Positions 22,641 to 35,735 of a stretch of DNA of 64,000 nucleotides are shown in pieces. The stretch covers positions 7,569,001 to 7,633,000 of the forward strand of contig JAZGTH010000001.1 of the NCBI GenBank assembly GCA_036877525.1, given 5' to 3'. Below the pieces are notes generated by a model. It did no database searches. It worked only from the letters and a program-made list of their open reading frames with translations, and was not told where the DNA came from. The stretch comes from Chromobotia macracanthus. Its lineage: Eukaryota > Chordata > Actinopteri > Cypriniformes > Botiidae. The first letter of the stretch is position 1. Every line of letters begins with the position of its first letter. The position numbers and the translations under genes were made by a program.

Positions 22641-24042
22641 GTGCAAATCTTTTGTGTGACTGGTGGAATATTATTATATCACACTGACTGAGTTTTAAAA
22701 TGGCTTTATTTAGGTTTGTGGGCGATTCGGTTTAAAAGGTGTGCATATTTTTCTTACTGGGAAACGTATCTTAATATGTGTTGCATACATTTTGGAAGTA
22801 TGTACAGTTATCGACTGTAAATATATTTTCCTTCGCTATAAGTGGTCCCTATAAAGAGCAATGATTTAATGAAAAGGGGCTTTTCTGTTATTAAAAGAAA
22901 TTTAATAACATTGTATTGTCTGTTCAGCAACATGGTGCGAAACAAATATTCCACACGAGGGCAGCATAAGCCCTATTTTGGTTGGAAGGAACTTAGGTTG
23001 TATGCCTTTCACTGATGCTGTACAAAATTTTACCCTCAATTACTCATACAACATACAACGATAACCTCATAACCAAGAGATAACCACACACAAAGATGAG
23101 TAGGCCTACATAGGTAATTGCGTATTTTTTCAAAAGTGAACTGTTGAGGATTTGTAGTATTCACATTGATTTTATGAATGTTGAGAGAGCGTTATATGAC
23201 AACATTTCATATACATTTGCTCTTGTTATTTAATTCACATCTCAATCTTTAAGGTAAGTGTTGAAAGATTTAATTGTGTCGTATTTATGTTTGTCAATTT
23301 TTTTTTTTAGTTCTCGTGGGTGTTGTTTTCTGCTATTTCCTCTGACCAACAGCATCTAGTTTGTGTATATTTGAATGTAAAAATAAATGTCATGTATTTT
23401 GTATTTCATAAAAATATTTTTTTATTTTCCTTTCGTATGTACATTTTTAAATATAAAACTATTTAATGCAAATTTAATATTTCAAATATATGGGGAACAA
23501 TCAAAAGTTAGGGCAAAGGATTCATGTTCAGGACTAAATTTCATCACATCTCTTGCCATCTGTGAGTAGGCCTAGTTCTGAGGCATACATATGTATGAGA
23601 AGTATGAGAAATATGACACAAAACATCTGAGTACATCTGTATTGACACTCAAAAGCTGCATATCAATGTTTTCAAGAAGACAGCAAGAAGCTCCAAAACA
23701 AAGTTTTCCTGCTTGCAAGGGTGCTGTCTCATTAGTGGCAAATCACGACTCTGATGTTTCTGTAAGCAGCAGTAAAGTATTTCCATCTCCTTTAGAATGG
23801 AACAAAACATTTTAGTCAGACAACATAAGTCTGTTTGTTCAGGAAAACAAACAAGGCAAAGAGGCAGTAGCAGAATAAAATAAAAACACAAAAAATAAAA
23901 AGCAAACAAATATACAACAAATAAACACAAACATGCATCCATGCATGGATTTAACCCACATACAGTCATAGATGAATAAGGCTGTTAAATTTTCGCTTTA
24001 ATTTTCATTTCCTAAATTGTTTAAAGCGCATAATATGCATAA

Positions 24043-24044
<2 letters not shown>

Positions 24045-24085
<41 letters not shown>
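24045..24085. repeat. (AT)n microsatellite
   Basis: Uninterrupted AT dinucleotides over about 41 bases. Confidence 0.97.
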
Positions 24086-24091
<6 letters not shown>

Positions 24092-25357
24092 TTCCATTTT
24101 AAATGTGTAATATTACATTAGGCTTATATATGGGCTAGAAATCCTATGGACTAAAAATGTAAGCTATTTTTAATTGCCAATTGTTAGTCATTTATTAATT
24201 CATCCCTAAAATGGACTATATGTGTGTAAATGGTGGATGTCCATTAGGACCAGTTTTGGGTCCAGATAAAGCTGAATGTCCAGGGTAAGGCCAGTGCAAG
24301 GTCAGGTCATCTTACCCTTTGCCTTGAATCAAATCAGTTGGCAATGATAGAGCGATAAAGCAGTCACTAAATCATTTAAAAGATAAGACTCATACTGTAG
24401 AAGGAAATACAATTTATTGTTATAGTTAGATTTAGATTTGCCACATAAAGCTGACTTTTGACAAGTCTTTGTAAAACAGACTAAACTGTGCTAAAAACAG
24501 TTTATTTTTGGTTTGTCTTATTAAAAAAGTAAATAAGACAAACCACAAAAGTTGTGTCTCTTTACATGTATCTCCACAACAGCTCTTTTGATATAATTCT
24601 TTAAGTAAAAAATCTTACGAAACAGACAATAAGAAATTAAAAAGACATTTACAAAACGTTTTTATAATCTTAAAGCTCAGAATAGAATAGTTAGTAGAAT
24701 AATCTACCTGGGTTGTATTTTCCATGAAAGACTAGTCATACATTTACATAGGCCTATATTACCCCTAAACATTTTTCATGTGGTGTGACCAAAAAGCATT
24801 TTTAAAATTGTATATAATTGTAAAATTGTCAATTACACAATAAAGAAAACGTTTTTGAGGTTTTATTTTAGGGTGAAAGTTAAGAAGATCATGAATGTAA
24901 TAACATATATGTGTAACTACTTTCATGATCATATCATGGTGCTGGTAAGAAATATTTTCTTACTTATAAGAACATGTAAGTGTCCAGCAAGTATCTTTTG
25001 AGAAAATTCATTGTTACAGTTTTGACAGTTTTCTACACAATTCTAACATGTCTAGATTTCTGTAAAGCTGTTGTGTAACAAGGTACATTGTGAAAAACGC
25101 TATGCAAATCAATAATAATCATAATTATGGCATTAACATATATAAAAAAATACAGTAAATATTAATTTAATAATATTAGAGTGCTGAAGTGTCATGTCAC
25201 AAGTTTTAGTTGTTTTGATGGATGTGAATTGCAGCCTGCTCCAATAAGTTAGGTTGCCAACCGCCAATAAACACCAAAAAATAAAGAATGAATCGCAGCC
25301 TCCTCCTACTGGCCCCTCCCACTGAAACACACAGAAACATACTGAAAGCGGGAGAGG

Positions 25358-25366
25358 TATTTAAAA
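25358..25366 (+). promoter_or_regulatory. Candidate TATA element for tgfbr3
   Basis: The sequence TATTTAAAA lies about 175 bases before a GT donor site, downstream of a GGCCCCTCCC (Sp1-like) stretch at about 25310. It is assigned to tgfbr3 by position only. Confidence 0.35.
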
Positions 25367-25387
25367 CTTTAAGAGATCTGTCACAGA

Positions 25388-25541
25388 CGCTGTCACCTAC
25401 TGAACTTCAGTATTTGTCGGTCGATTAATTGCTACTTTAAAAGGAAGACTTTACGCCTGTCCGTTATTGCATCAGCAGAAGGAAACGCTATTCCGTGAAC
25501 TCTCTAAGAAAGTGTTCTTGAGCATTACTGAAGATTTGGTG
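25388..25541 (+). other. tgfbr3: Candidate tgfbr3 5'-untranslated exon 1
   Basis: GC-richer sequence follows a TATA-like box and ends at GGTG|GTATGT (donor at 25542). The next coding exon has an acceptor and starts with untranslated bases, so an upstream exon must exist. This is the best candidate seen, but transcript evidence is absent. Confidence 0.35.
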
Positions 25542-25992
25542 GTATGTCACTTTGTTTATTGTGTTTGCGTTTGATGTGTACGTTGTACTTCTCAATACCA
25601 GTTCTGGATTTTTGTAAGTAATTCTTCAGACATGTTTACATTCTCACGCTCGATCCATAAAACGGCGCATGCACGTTTCATACCACGTTGAGTCTCTCAG
25701 TGCCTCTACAGTGACCAGTTGTTCTTGTCAAGTTCTGATTATCAACTGAATTTAAGGCTTTTATATGAGCAGCATGCATGATATTCTGTAGATGCTTCGA
25801 TGTGGTCATAATGAGCTGTGAAACTTAAATTCTCGTGCTGTGGTGCTTTCTGACATCAGGGGTACAACTGGGTGTCATCCAGCTGAAAGATTTAAATTTG
25901 TTCTGGGTTTTTCATTAACATGATTTTATTAAGCCTAGCGCTTTTCAGGGTGAGTGTACTGCCCTGCACAGGAATTTCATTTAATCAAATTA

Positions 25993-26225
25993 AAGTGAAA
26001 GTGACATATTTGTCAGATATAGTAAACTATACAGTAAATGTGACCTCTGCATTTAACCCATCACTGGTGAGGAGAGAACACACACGCACACACACTGAGC
26101 AGTGGGCAACACTGCTACACCCGGGGATCAATCATGAGTTAGGTACTTTGCTCAGTCGTATTTCAGTTGCTACCTGCCAGCACTGGAACAGCCTGACTCA
26201 CTAACCAGTAGGCCAGTTAGGGCAG
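25993..26225 (-). repeat. tRNA-derived SINE, copy 2
   Basis: This is the same family and orientation as 5935-6203: AAGTGAAAGTGACATATTTG at the left, ATTTAACCCATCACTGGTGA, CAGTGGGCA, and a degenerate tRNA-like head (complement of CACTAACCAGTAGGCC) at the right. The B-box part is shorter and more decayed than in copy 1. Confidence 0.75.
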
Positions 26226-28844
26226 TCAATGTAGGCTGTTCACATAACACTGGCGATACAGATAAAATATAGTCTCCTTCAGTGCATGAAAAGGCAAAAT
26301 CCCCCCTTTTGCATATATTGTTGCACAGTTGAGTTTTCTGCATCGAAATTAGTATTGTGCAAAACATCACAAATATTGTATATGTAAGTAATGTTTTAAG
26401 AATCTTTTACGCATAACAGCAAAAGGAAATTTTTTTGTAGGGTGCTTTTATATGGTACTGTATGGTGGTAGTTTGGTAGCTGTCACAATAGTGCATTTCT
26501 GTGAAGAGAATAGTAGTAGAGAAGTTAATAATACTGTCATATTATATCAGCTGGATTCTGTATGTTTTAAAATTCCTGTTTTCCTGAACATATATTCTGC
26601 ATTACTAGACTTGTTGTCGTATCTTTCGCATTCTTTATGTTTGAATGATACATTACTATGCTAGGTTTGTCTCAGATTGCTCTTTTTTAGTTTGTTTTAG
26701 TTTAGTGCAGTTGTTTAGCACTCATTTGCAGAATATAAGTTTGTTCACAAGGGTTTATCAATGTAGTTCTGCTGTCATTAAATTTAAAAATCCTGGATAT
26801 TAAAAATCTGGATCAGCAAGTCGATGGTTCTGTTTTCACAGACAGTGTCCTTTATGTTACTGTAAAAGAACATTTTTAGAAGATCACTTTGTAAAAAGTG
26901 GCTTAATGTGAAACTTCCAAATCATAATCTGTAATGTTCACAAATTACTTGTTTTTATACATTGGCATGATAATGCTTTTAATGTTTAATTATCATGTTT
27001 TAGGTCAAGACGTTTTGCTTTAACACTCTTTTAATATTGGTTTGTAACGTATTAATTTAGGGGAATTTGCTTTAGGTTCCAGTCAGACTGTTCAGTGGAA
27101 CAAGAGATTGTTTGCAAGTGTCTTTTGAGAAACAATCAGTGTTTTTATGAATATTTGTTCATAAAGTGATTTTGTAGTGAAGGTAAGGTAAAGAGTCAAG
27201 ACTGTGGTTGTATTATGTTTCATGAGGACAGCAGACCAATGACTATTATCTGAGTCAAGACTTTTGACATGTCAGTTCAGGTCCTCAGGGTTAGAGATCA
27301 CTCATTCCCAGTTTATTATTTTCTACAAAGTGTCTCAGAGGCAAAGAAGGAGGAGGCAAAGGGGAGGAGGCAAAGAATGTTGAGTGCTGTGCAAAGGGTC
27401 CTAATTTTACTAGACATAGTTGAGAAGATTAATAGGAGGATGTCTTTTAGTAATTTTTGGTAACATTCCCTCCTTTTTTGTCATTGTTATGTTAGAGCTC
27501 AGTGGCAGTGTTGGTATTACTGGTGATTTATTACAAGAAAGTTGTATGAGTAAAGATTGCATGCTAATAAAAGTGTGTATGTTACTTTGCATATTCTAAT
27601 CTGCTTCACAAAACTCATACAGATGTTTTATATGTTCACATACAGTATTGTTGTATGTTTGCTCTCTGGTCTTAGTGGTGGCCATGCTGTGTGACTGAAT
27701 GAGTGAAAGGTGATAAAGATGTACAATTGGTATTATAAACATGTTAAAGATCTGCATCACCATTTATTTATGCAAAGGGAAACCACATTCTGTTTAGATG
27801 AAATGATTTCAACAGCAAATATTTTAGTTTTCAATCCAAATAAGTCTTAGGACTTTGTCATTGTCTTAGGAAACCAATGCTGGGTTTCTAAGATTAAACC
27901 AGGTTGGAATGAGATGTGTTTTATTTATACATAACTGGAAATAGTTGTGGCGTGTTATTCTCTGGATTTTTGAATAGTAATAGAGAGTTGAAAATCAGGG
28001 TTTACTAAAGTCATTTTAAAAATTTTATGTTCCATTTAAACCTGATATTAATATCTAGATCCATACCAAAATGGATCTTAATTCCACATGTAAACATTGT
28101 CTGTACACCTCATACAGTAGGATGCAGTTTTGGTAGGAAATGTGTCAACACAGAAAAGAAAATTATGCTACTTAGACTATTTTACTGGGTCTTTAAATGA
28201 CAGCTTTTGACATTGGCTGGGTAGGCATCAGAACAGATTGTAGTTTGCCATACACCTTCATGATATCAGGCATAATCATACACATATATAATCATATATT
28301 GTGCTTTACTTTTAACCAACCAAAGAGAATGTAATCAAAATAAAAGCCTCCATTTAAAATGGTCTAGATCTTTCATTAAGCCACTTAATTTAAAACAGAA
28401 TATGGATGGCTTGATAGTTTTAATGCATCCTTCTTTCTCTTAATAAAGTGCTGTTCTGGGTTCAGATCGAGGATGCATATTAAACCAAATGGTGTTCGCT
28501 GCTCCATCCACACAGTAATAGTAAGGAGTAGCTACCTAATATGTTCAGTCTGAGGTCTGCTGCCTTCAGTTTGCTAATGACTTTTCCAGTGGTGGCTATG
28601 TTATTATATTATATCTTTCTGCCTAAAAAGAGTAAGAGAGACAGTCTTTCAGCAGGAGTCAGATGAGGTGATCACTCTCTCACCAGAAAGAAATGCACTT
28701 GTTATACATCTATGTTAAACCTGATCACAAGAGTCATAGACCTGCCCAAATGCCTATAATTTTAGTTTAATGAAAATGCCCACTGAAGAAATTCTACAAA
28801 TAAGTTTTTGGTTGACATAGCTGATAGCCGACATGGCTGATCAT

Positions 28845-28892
28845 GGCTGTCGCTTTGGATAAAAGCGTCTGCTAAATGACTAAATGTAAATG
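28845..28892 (+). repeat. SINE/LINE 3'-tail fragment
   Basis: CGCTTTGGATAAAAGCGTCT, then GCTAAATGACTAAATGTAAATG in two steps. This is a tail shared by many teleost retroelements; only the tail is present. The same AAATGTAAATG ending closes the SINE at 51212-51363. Confidence 0.65.
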
Positions 28893-29698
28893 TTTGATGC
28901 CTCCTCACAGGGAATGTTCCTGGATGTCCCCCACTAACAACAGCCCAGTGTACTATAGTGCACAGAAACATCAACAGTGTGTCATAGTTTATGACACTAA
29001 GTGACCTTTTCTGATGACTTGGGTTACAAATGCCTGTTTGCTTGATATAAAGAATTTGATGACTTTGTGTGGCTTCCCTGCAATGCTGACAGAGTGGCAC
29101 TCAATGATTGACTTTATTACAACAGAGCAATAGTGCAAAGGCTCGGTATTTGTGCGTACACAGTGCTTAAAAACAGTGTTATATATTGACTATATTGTGC
29201 ATTTTGTTGCATGCTATCATGAACTACAGCTTGCTACATTTTGCATAATTTTAAATATGAAATATAATGTAACAACAAAAACATTATATTTGTAAGTGCT
29301 GACTTTATTTATTTTTTACACATTCTCTCTTTGCCTTTGATGTGGTCTTATCAGAGGAGTCAGAGGAGTGTAAATGCCTCTGTTCTCAGTATAAGAATGG
29401 CATGGGAGGGCCTCAAATCAAAAGCAAAAGGCACTGTCTTGGGCCCCAATGCTGGAAGTGCAATATTTGTTGAGATTCTTCAAAATGACTTCCCAGCCTC
29501 AGCAGATTCTCGTAAGTGAATGGCTCTTTTTTCCAGCAGCAGAGGGACAGACAGCGAGAGAGACAGAGTGCTGGTCTCTGCAGATCAGGCAGAGGCTTGG
29601 AGCTCGTTCCACTGGGAAGAAACAGAATAGGTAAAAGTTTTAGAAAGTGATTTTGTACCTTGTTGTGGGGGAACAATCAGACGTTGGGGAGGGCTGAG

Positions 29699-30740
29699 TT
29701 AGGAAGGTGAAGTTCCAGTGACTGTCCTAAAGGCCGGGGTCAACGATGTAAATTTGATACAGGCGGCTACAAGTAGCCAGTAGAGCAAGATCAGGAGGGG
29801 TGTGACATGGTTTATTAAAGACCAGCTGTAGCATTCTGGATCATTTGCCGGGGTTTGGTTGCGTTGGCTGAAAAGAAAGCCAACCAGAAGGGCATTGCAG
29901 TAATCCAGCCTTGATATTACAAGTGCTTGGTCTAGGAGCTGCATTGTGTGCTCATACAGGAAAGGTCTGATTTTCCTCATGTTGTAGAGCATGTACCTGC
30001 ATGCCCAAAAGATTATTGCAATGTGGGTAGTGAATTTCAGCTGGTCATCAAACACCATCCCAAGGTTTCTAACAGGCTGAGTAGGTGTAAGAGTTGATAA
30101 GTTGAACTGTGAAGTTGTGTTCTAGTGATGGGTTGGCCAGGATTATCAGGAGTTCTGTGTTACTGAGGTGCCATTTCTTCATCCAGGCTGAGATATATAA
30201 AAGGCATGCAGAGATCCAAGCAGGAATGGTGGGGTCATCCAGCTGGAATGATGAATAAAGCTGTGTGTCATCTGCGTAGCAGTGGTATGAGAAGCCATGT
30301 GCTTTAATGACTGCACCCAGAGATGCTGTGTATATTGAGAAGAGAAGAGGTAAAAGAACTGATCCCTGTGGAACCCCAGTGGTCAGCTGATTGACTCCTC
30401 CCCTCTATGATACACTAAAGGTTCTGTCTGTGAGATATGAGCTGAACCAGTTAAATGCAGGTTAAGAGAGTTCTAGGTTGCAGAGGGATGACAACAGGAT
30501 CTGGTGGTTCACTGTGTCAAAGGTGGTGGAGAGGGCAAGAAGAATTAGGACAGATAACATGGAATGGCTGTTGCCTGCTGTAGACTTTCAACCACAGACA
30601 GGAGGACAGTACAATATCCTTTTTTTAATCCAGACTGTTGACTATTCAAGAAGATTTTTCTGTGAGAGATAAGAAGAGAGCTGATAAAATACAACCTTTT
30701 CAAGCAGCTTTGAAAGGAACGGTAAAAGTGACTGACATAT
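29699..30740 (-). mobile_element. L2-type LINE, reverse-transcriptase fragment
   Basis: Minus-strand codons spell broken but clear RT blocks in order. They are NSQQSGLKKGYCT (near 30640), TVNHQILLSSLCNLELS (near 30500), GVPQGSVLLPLLFS (near 30370), YADDTQLYSSFQLDDP (near 30260; the DD is the catalytic pair), MRKIRPFLYEHTMQLLDQAL and SRLDYCNALLVG. Frameshifts and stops occur (for example after NLELS), so it is dead. No endonuclease domain or clear 5' end is present, as expected for a 5'-truncated LINE. Confidence 0.88.
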
Positions 30741-31734
30741 AATCTCTGTACTAATTCTTGGTGAGCTCCCTTGCTGTCAGCTGATACATAGATACACACA
30801 GATACTGTCATAGAACCTTATAAGCGACGAATTTGGAATGCTACACATAGAAAGCAACTCCATATGTAAAACAGTGGTTTGCATAGGAGCTGAATAGTGC
30901 AATAAGCAGTTTGAATAAAAAAATTCAAAAACTTTTGTCATAATTCTTTTTTTCTGTGAAAGAAGCTTATGAAGGAGCCTCAGAATTTGAGCATCATTTT
31001 AATTCCTTAAAATGCACTCAATATATCTTATGGGGTTTTGGAACAGAGCAATCAATTCTACACAATGCAATGGAGCAGCGTGTGGTAGTTTAAGGGACTG
31101 TGCCTCACCTGTTGCTGTGTGGGTGGCTGGTTGCTCCAAATGTTAACTGCCAATCCCATTAGCATTGTTTTGCCTTAAAAAACTAGCATGATATACCTTT
31201 TAATTTGTTTGGGTCAGGTAAATGTGAGTGTTTTTCAGGAGTGGCCTTGAGACTGTGTGTTTGTGTATTTCAGAAAAAAAATGTGGTATTACTGATTTCT
31301 TTTGAAAATCTGCTAATTTTATAAGTGGTAATTTTTACAAGCCAATGAAAAAACATGAGAGAGGCAGCATTGTCCAAACTGAGTTGTGGAGTGTCACAGA
31401 GCTCTGGCTTATGTTGATCCTTTGTAATGTAAGCATTTTCGTGATTTTATAATTTTAATAAACAATAATAGCAAAACGCTTTTAGGATGGTTGATTTTAC
31501 TGATGTTTGCCACTAAAGTAACTAAACGTTTGATAACCTACAATCCCCATGATTTAGCTTTAGATACATTGTTTATAATGCTAATTTAGGGACTAAAGTA
31601 TTTTGAACCTGAAAAACAGAAATAGAAACAAATTCTTTTATAAGTTACAAATCTTTCAAATTGTCTTTAAACTTTTCAACTATTCTCAGTCATAATGCTT
31701 AACAGTATTATTTTTTAAATATAAAATTACACTA

Positions 31735-32000
31735 TTGGTCAAAAGTTTAGGATCACCTACTCATTCTTTATTTATATTTTTTTCACATTTTAGAATAATA
31801 GTAAACCCATCAAAACCATGGAATAACACAATTGTAACTGGAAATTATGTGGTGACTAAAGGCATCCAAAATAAATGAACTCTTGTTATATTTTAGTATA
31901 TTTTAGTATATTTTAGTATCTTCAATGTAGTAAGCCTTTTCTAGAATTTGCAAAATTGTACACTTGGCATTTCATAATCCAGCTCCTTGAGGTTTTAAAC
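31735..32000 (+). mobile_element. Tc1-like transposon end (remnant)
   Basis: CACTATTGGTCAAAAGTTTA is the terminal repeat type of the same family as the remnant at 52940-53235, read on the opposite strand. The motif TTATGTGGTGACTAAAG follows. It includes a short tandem triplication of TATATTTTAG near 31890-31920. The right boundary is unclear. Confidence 0.6.
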
Positions 32001-32793
32001 TGAGAAGCTATTTAAACAATTATGCTGGATTCTTGTTGATTATCTGCTGTTTTTTATCGCTGAGATTATCTGCTGAGTGTAGTTAGTGATTCAGATGGTA
32101 TGTTTATTATTGGGTCAGTTTTGTCAGGCAGTGGAGTAAGAAAAAGCTCAAGTTGGTGGATAATGCTCGTTTCACTAAGATCTACTATTGTGGCACTGGG
32201 TTTAGGCCACCCTCTAGTAAACACAAGCTGGCTGCTTCATCTCTCAAGTTCAACTGTGGTGATACTGTCATGAGCTGTCGTCTGTTAATGCTCTTAAATG
32301 CAAATCCAGGTGTCTGTATCAATACCTTTCATTACATTTTCCACATTGATTGTTTTGTAAAGCAAGGTTGGTGACTGTTCAAAGGAAGTCAGTACGAAGA
32401 CAAAACATTCTGGGCAATGCATTATTATATAAATAATGAAAAATTATTTTTATTAATCCAAAATCTAAAAAACAAATCCAAAATTTAAAAGATAAAATAT
32501 ATATCCGTTTTAATCAACTTCACACTAAACATAAAGCATTACAATATTATTGTATTGCAACCTTTGCCAGGTTCAAACTGATTCTTAATGCCTGTGGCCG
32601 TTACATGATGACTTATTGTTTGTTCATTTTTTTTAGCCATCACACAACACCTGATTAGTTGGTTGAGATTAACCAGTGCCACCACCTCAATCACAGCCCT
32701 GCTGTCTCATCCCTTCAGACCATACAGGTTGTGAAATAAGACCCTAACGCCCTACTGTTTGGCACTGACTAAAATCATTCTCCCTCTCTACAG

Positions 32794-32925
32794 GGTGTGT
32801 GGGGACTGAGCAAGAAGACGCTGCTTCTGTTTCAGGAAAGTGTTCTGTTCAAGCCATGTGGTTAACAGCACACATACACCCCTTCACCTTCCTGGTTCTA
32901 ACCTTCTGCAGCTTGGCCTTTGCAG
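32794..32925 (+). CDS. tgfbr3: tgfbr3 exon 2: start codon and signal peptide of betaglycan
   Basis: TGFBR3 (betaglycan) is a single-pass membrane proteoglycan co-receptor that presents TGF-beta and inhibin to signalling receptors. The exon has acceptor CTCTACAG and donor GTAAGA. The ATG is at 32856, and the coding part (32856-32925) reads MWLTAHIHPFTFLVLTF, then CSLAFAG. It has a hydrophobic core with a small-residue cleavage site (AFA), so it is a typical signal peptide. The final Gly codon is split G|GT with the exon at 50263. Bases 32794-32855 are 5' UTR. Identity comes from the next exon and from synteny, since signal peptides themselves diverge. Confidence 0.85.
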
Positions 32926-35460
32926 GTAAGAGCTGTGATCCTAACCCCTTCTCTCTTATGAGACTCTGGAAAAACAAGTCAATGTAAATGTTGCATGACT
33001 TTATATGAGACCTATATTATCTGTGCTGCTTTTTCCTTGTGGAGATGAAAAACTGAACATTTATGAGGGGTGTTGTAAACAGCCTTCCAAATGTCCAACT
33101 CTGTCATGGTTCACAATGTCATGAATACTAGTGCTCATACATGTTTTCTTGTGATACTTGGAAATCAAAGCCCTAACCTTGTCATTGCCAGCGCCATGCT
33201 ATCCCAGTTGAACTGCAGGAGGTTGGCATGCTGGACCACTGAAACAAACAGCCACAATTTGAAAGCACCAGAGATTGTTTACACTCTTGGAATAGAAGTC
33301 ATGTAGAAGCAGTTGTGCTTGTCTGGATTAGTTTTTACACTTGAAGATTTATCATGTTCATTGGAGTGATTTTAGGTGTGTTCACGATAAGCCATGCTCT
33401 GTGCTCACGTGTCTTGACACAGTGAGGCAGTGTTGCCTGTTTTGTCAGACAATCACGGTTCGCCCCCTGTGTTTGAAATTTCCCTGGTTCCTCCCAGCAT
33501 GAGTTTAGTAGTTCTGGCTGTCAGAGAGCAAAGGCCAGGGGGATTTGCATTATGAAAGTGCTGATAGCCTCAGACTCTCAGCCCGAAACAGCAGCATCGC
33601 ACGTCAGATATGCCTCCTCTAGCCCGACTCAGGCAGCTCTGTCTTTTTGATTGATCAAAGCTTGTTGGCTCAGTCTCTTCAGAAGAGCGATGATTTGTTC
33701 CCCTCTGGCACAACAGCCTGACAGATAGCTGCATGCCAAGAGATAAAGGGGACAGAAAACAATATGGCAGTAACCAAATAAACACAAGAAACACAAAAAT
33801 TATGACAGTCATCAAGTCTGGGTTGTCGTGATGGAATGTTATGATTTAGGAGAGTTTGTTTTTTTTTCAGAATTTTTTCCAGTATGATTTACTTTGTCTT
33901 GTTCTGTCATATGTCTCTTTCTTAGTAACAGATCCCATTGGTCAATCTTAGTGCTTTTAGATTGTTTTGATTTCAATTTCAATTTTTTTGATTTTCTTTT
34001 GTATTTATAAACCAAACCTTGTTCCTTAGAGCACAGGTTTAGATACTAAAAAAAAAAAAAATTGCTTTTCAAGACAGCATCAAAACAAAAAAATCAAAAT
34101 ATTCAAAAAAATATCACTTTAAAACCATGTGATGCTACCTCAGAATTTGGCTAAATTAAGAGGCCTACAGTTTAAGAACCATCTTCTCACTAGATTAGAT
34201 TAGCACAGCCAATGAAATGCAGTTAGCATCTAACCAGAAGTGCAAATAGCAAATGTATAACTAAATCCAAGAATATAAATATATGTATGTACAATAAACA
34301 TATTCTACAAGTGCAAAGTATGAGGTTCAGGTTCAGAGACCAGTTCAATGTAGTGTCAAGAATATAGTACAGGGTGCAGTATATATTACGATAACACAGA
34401 ATAAGGTGAATACAATACAATGTGCAAATGAGAAATATAAACACAAAAGGTGCATTCCTCAGAATGAGGTATATGTATAAAAAAATATAAATGTCCTGTG
34501 ACCATAACAGTGCAAAGTGGCATTATGAGGTAGAATGTTTAAAAAAGTGAATGTGCAACAATAAGAAGCATAATAGGAAACATTTACTGTGCTGCAGCTG
34601 ATTAGGTTTTTTAACAGAGCAGTAGTCTGATTATATGAAGTACCATGTTATTTGTCAGGCAGTTAATGTTATCCAGATAATAAATGAACAAGCTGCATTT
34701 CTCAGTGGTGAGAATTAAGCCATGTCTAAATAAGGCGAGGAAGCAGAAGACAGTTTGAACAATGCTTACTGAAATGTGGGTCATTGCAATAATAATAAAT
34801 GGTAAACACCACCATCACCAGGGCTGGTCAGCGCGTTCTTGAGTCCTGGGCAGCATGCAGTGGAATGGTTCGTGTTTGTGATTGTAAGGCAGGAGGACAA
34901 TGGCCACTGTGTCAGAATGTCTCTTGTGTTTATTGTTTATTAAGTTCTGTCTCTCCCACTCTGAACGACACACTAACACAATGAGCTAAGATGAGCTCTT
35001 TCTGCCTCATCCTTTAACACTCTTGAGCTAGTGTCATTGATCTGCTCGAAATATTTGCTTCCAAAAGAATCATCGTCAAACTGGCATATGACCTCATAAT
35101 TATCACATTTTTCTTTTGATATTGTTGCATAAGAATGGATTTCTATAAATAGAATTTATATCAAAATAAACGTTTTACATTATTATTATAAATCATGGCA
35201 GCAGCAAAATAAGTGTCAAATATACACAGTGAGTAGTGTTGCAATACCAGAGTGCTTTAAATTGAGTTATAATCCGTGAAGCTAATATTGCATGTTAACA
35301 TAGATTCATGCAGCTCTTAATAGCAGCATGCAGCTCCTCATTCTGCTATAATGAAAAAAGTGGTTGCTAAACACTCTTATTAAAACTAGTTGCAACTGAT
35401 TATAGATTTCTTTACACATCTCTGATTTACCATGTTATGCTGTTTGTAGGAGTAACTCAA

Positions 35461-35735
35461 TGAAACATGGAGAGAATCTCAAAATACACTTTTAATAATC
35501 AAAACTCATAAGACAACAAACACCATGATCAAACACAAACAAGGAATGACAAAGGAACTACAGTAAACCAGGGTTATAAATACACAGAAACGGAAGTAGA
35601 AACAGATGAAAACAATCAGAAACTAGGACAACAGAGGAGGAGCTAACAATGAACTAATTAACAACATAATGACTAGATTAACAAGGTGGAACAAAGGAAA
35701 TAAAAAAACAGGAAAAACTGAACCTAAACATGACA
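35461..35735 (-). repeat. Short LTR-like element, about 275 bp
   Basis: On the minus strand it runs from TGTCATGTTTAGGTTCAG to CTCTCCATGTTTCA. Length, TG...CA ends and the CTC(C)CATGT..CA terminus match the element at 47408-47691. Flanking CTCAA (left) and CAACA (right) are not a clean duplication. Confidence 0.5.

Larger units (their letters stand above)
21331..25357. other. brdt-tgfbr3 intergenic region
   Basis: No coding region is recognised. The part 21.8-22.7 kb is richer in CpG (GCGCGCGATCCCATTGGACG; GCGCACGCGC) and could be a promoter. The rest is AT-rich and includes a long AT run. Confidence 0.5.
25542..32793 (+). other. tgfbr3: tgfbr3 intron 1 (putative)
   Basis: Long non-coding stretch. 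It contains a SINE (25993-26225), a SINE/LINE tail (28845-28892), an L2 LINE fragment (29699-30740) and a Tc1-like 5' end (31735-32000). I see no other gene in it. Confidence 0.5.

Noticed and set aside
34230..34560. A possible SINE or other element
   Set aside because: AT-rich stretch with no tRNA-like boxes, terminal repeats or target duplication that I could find.
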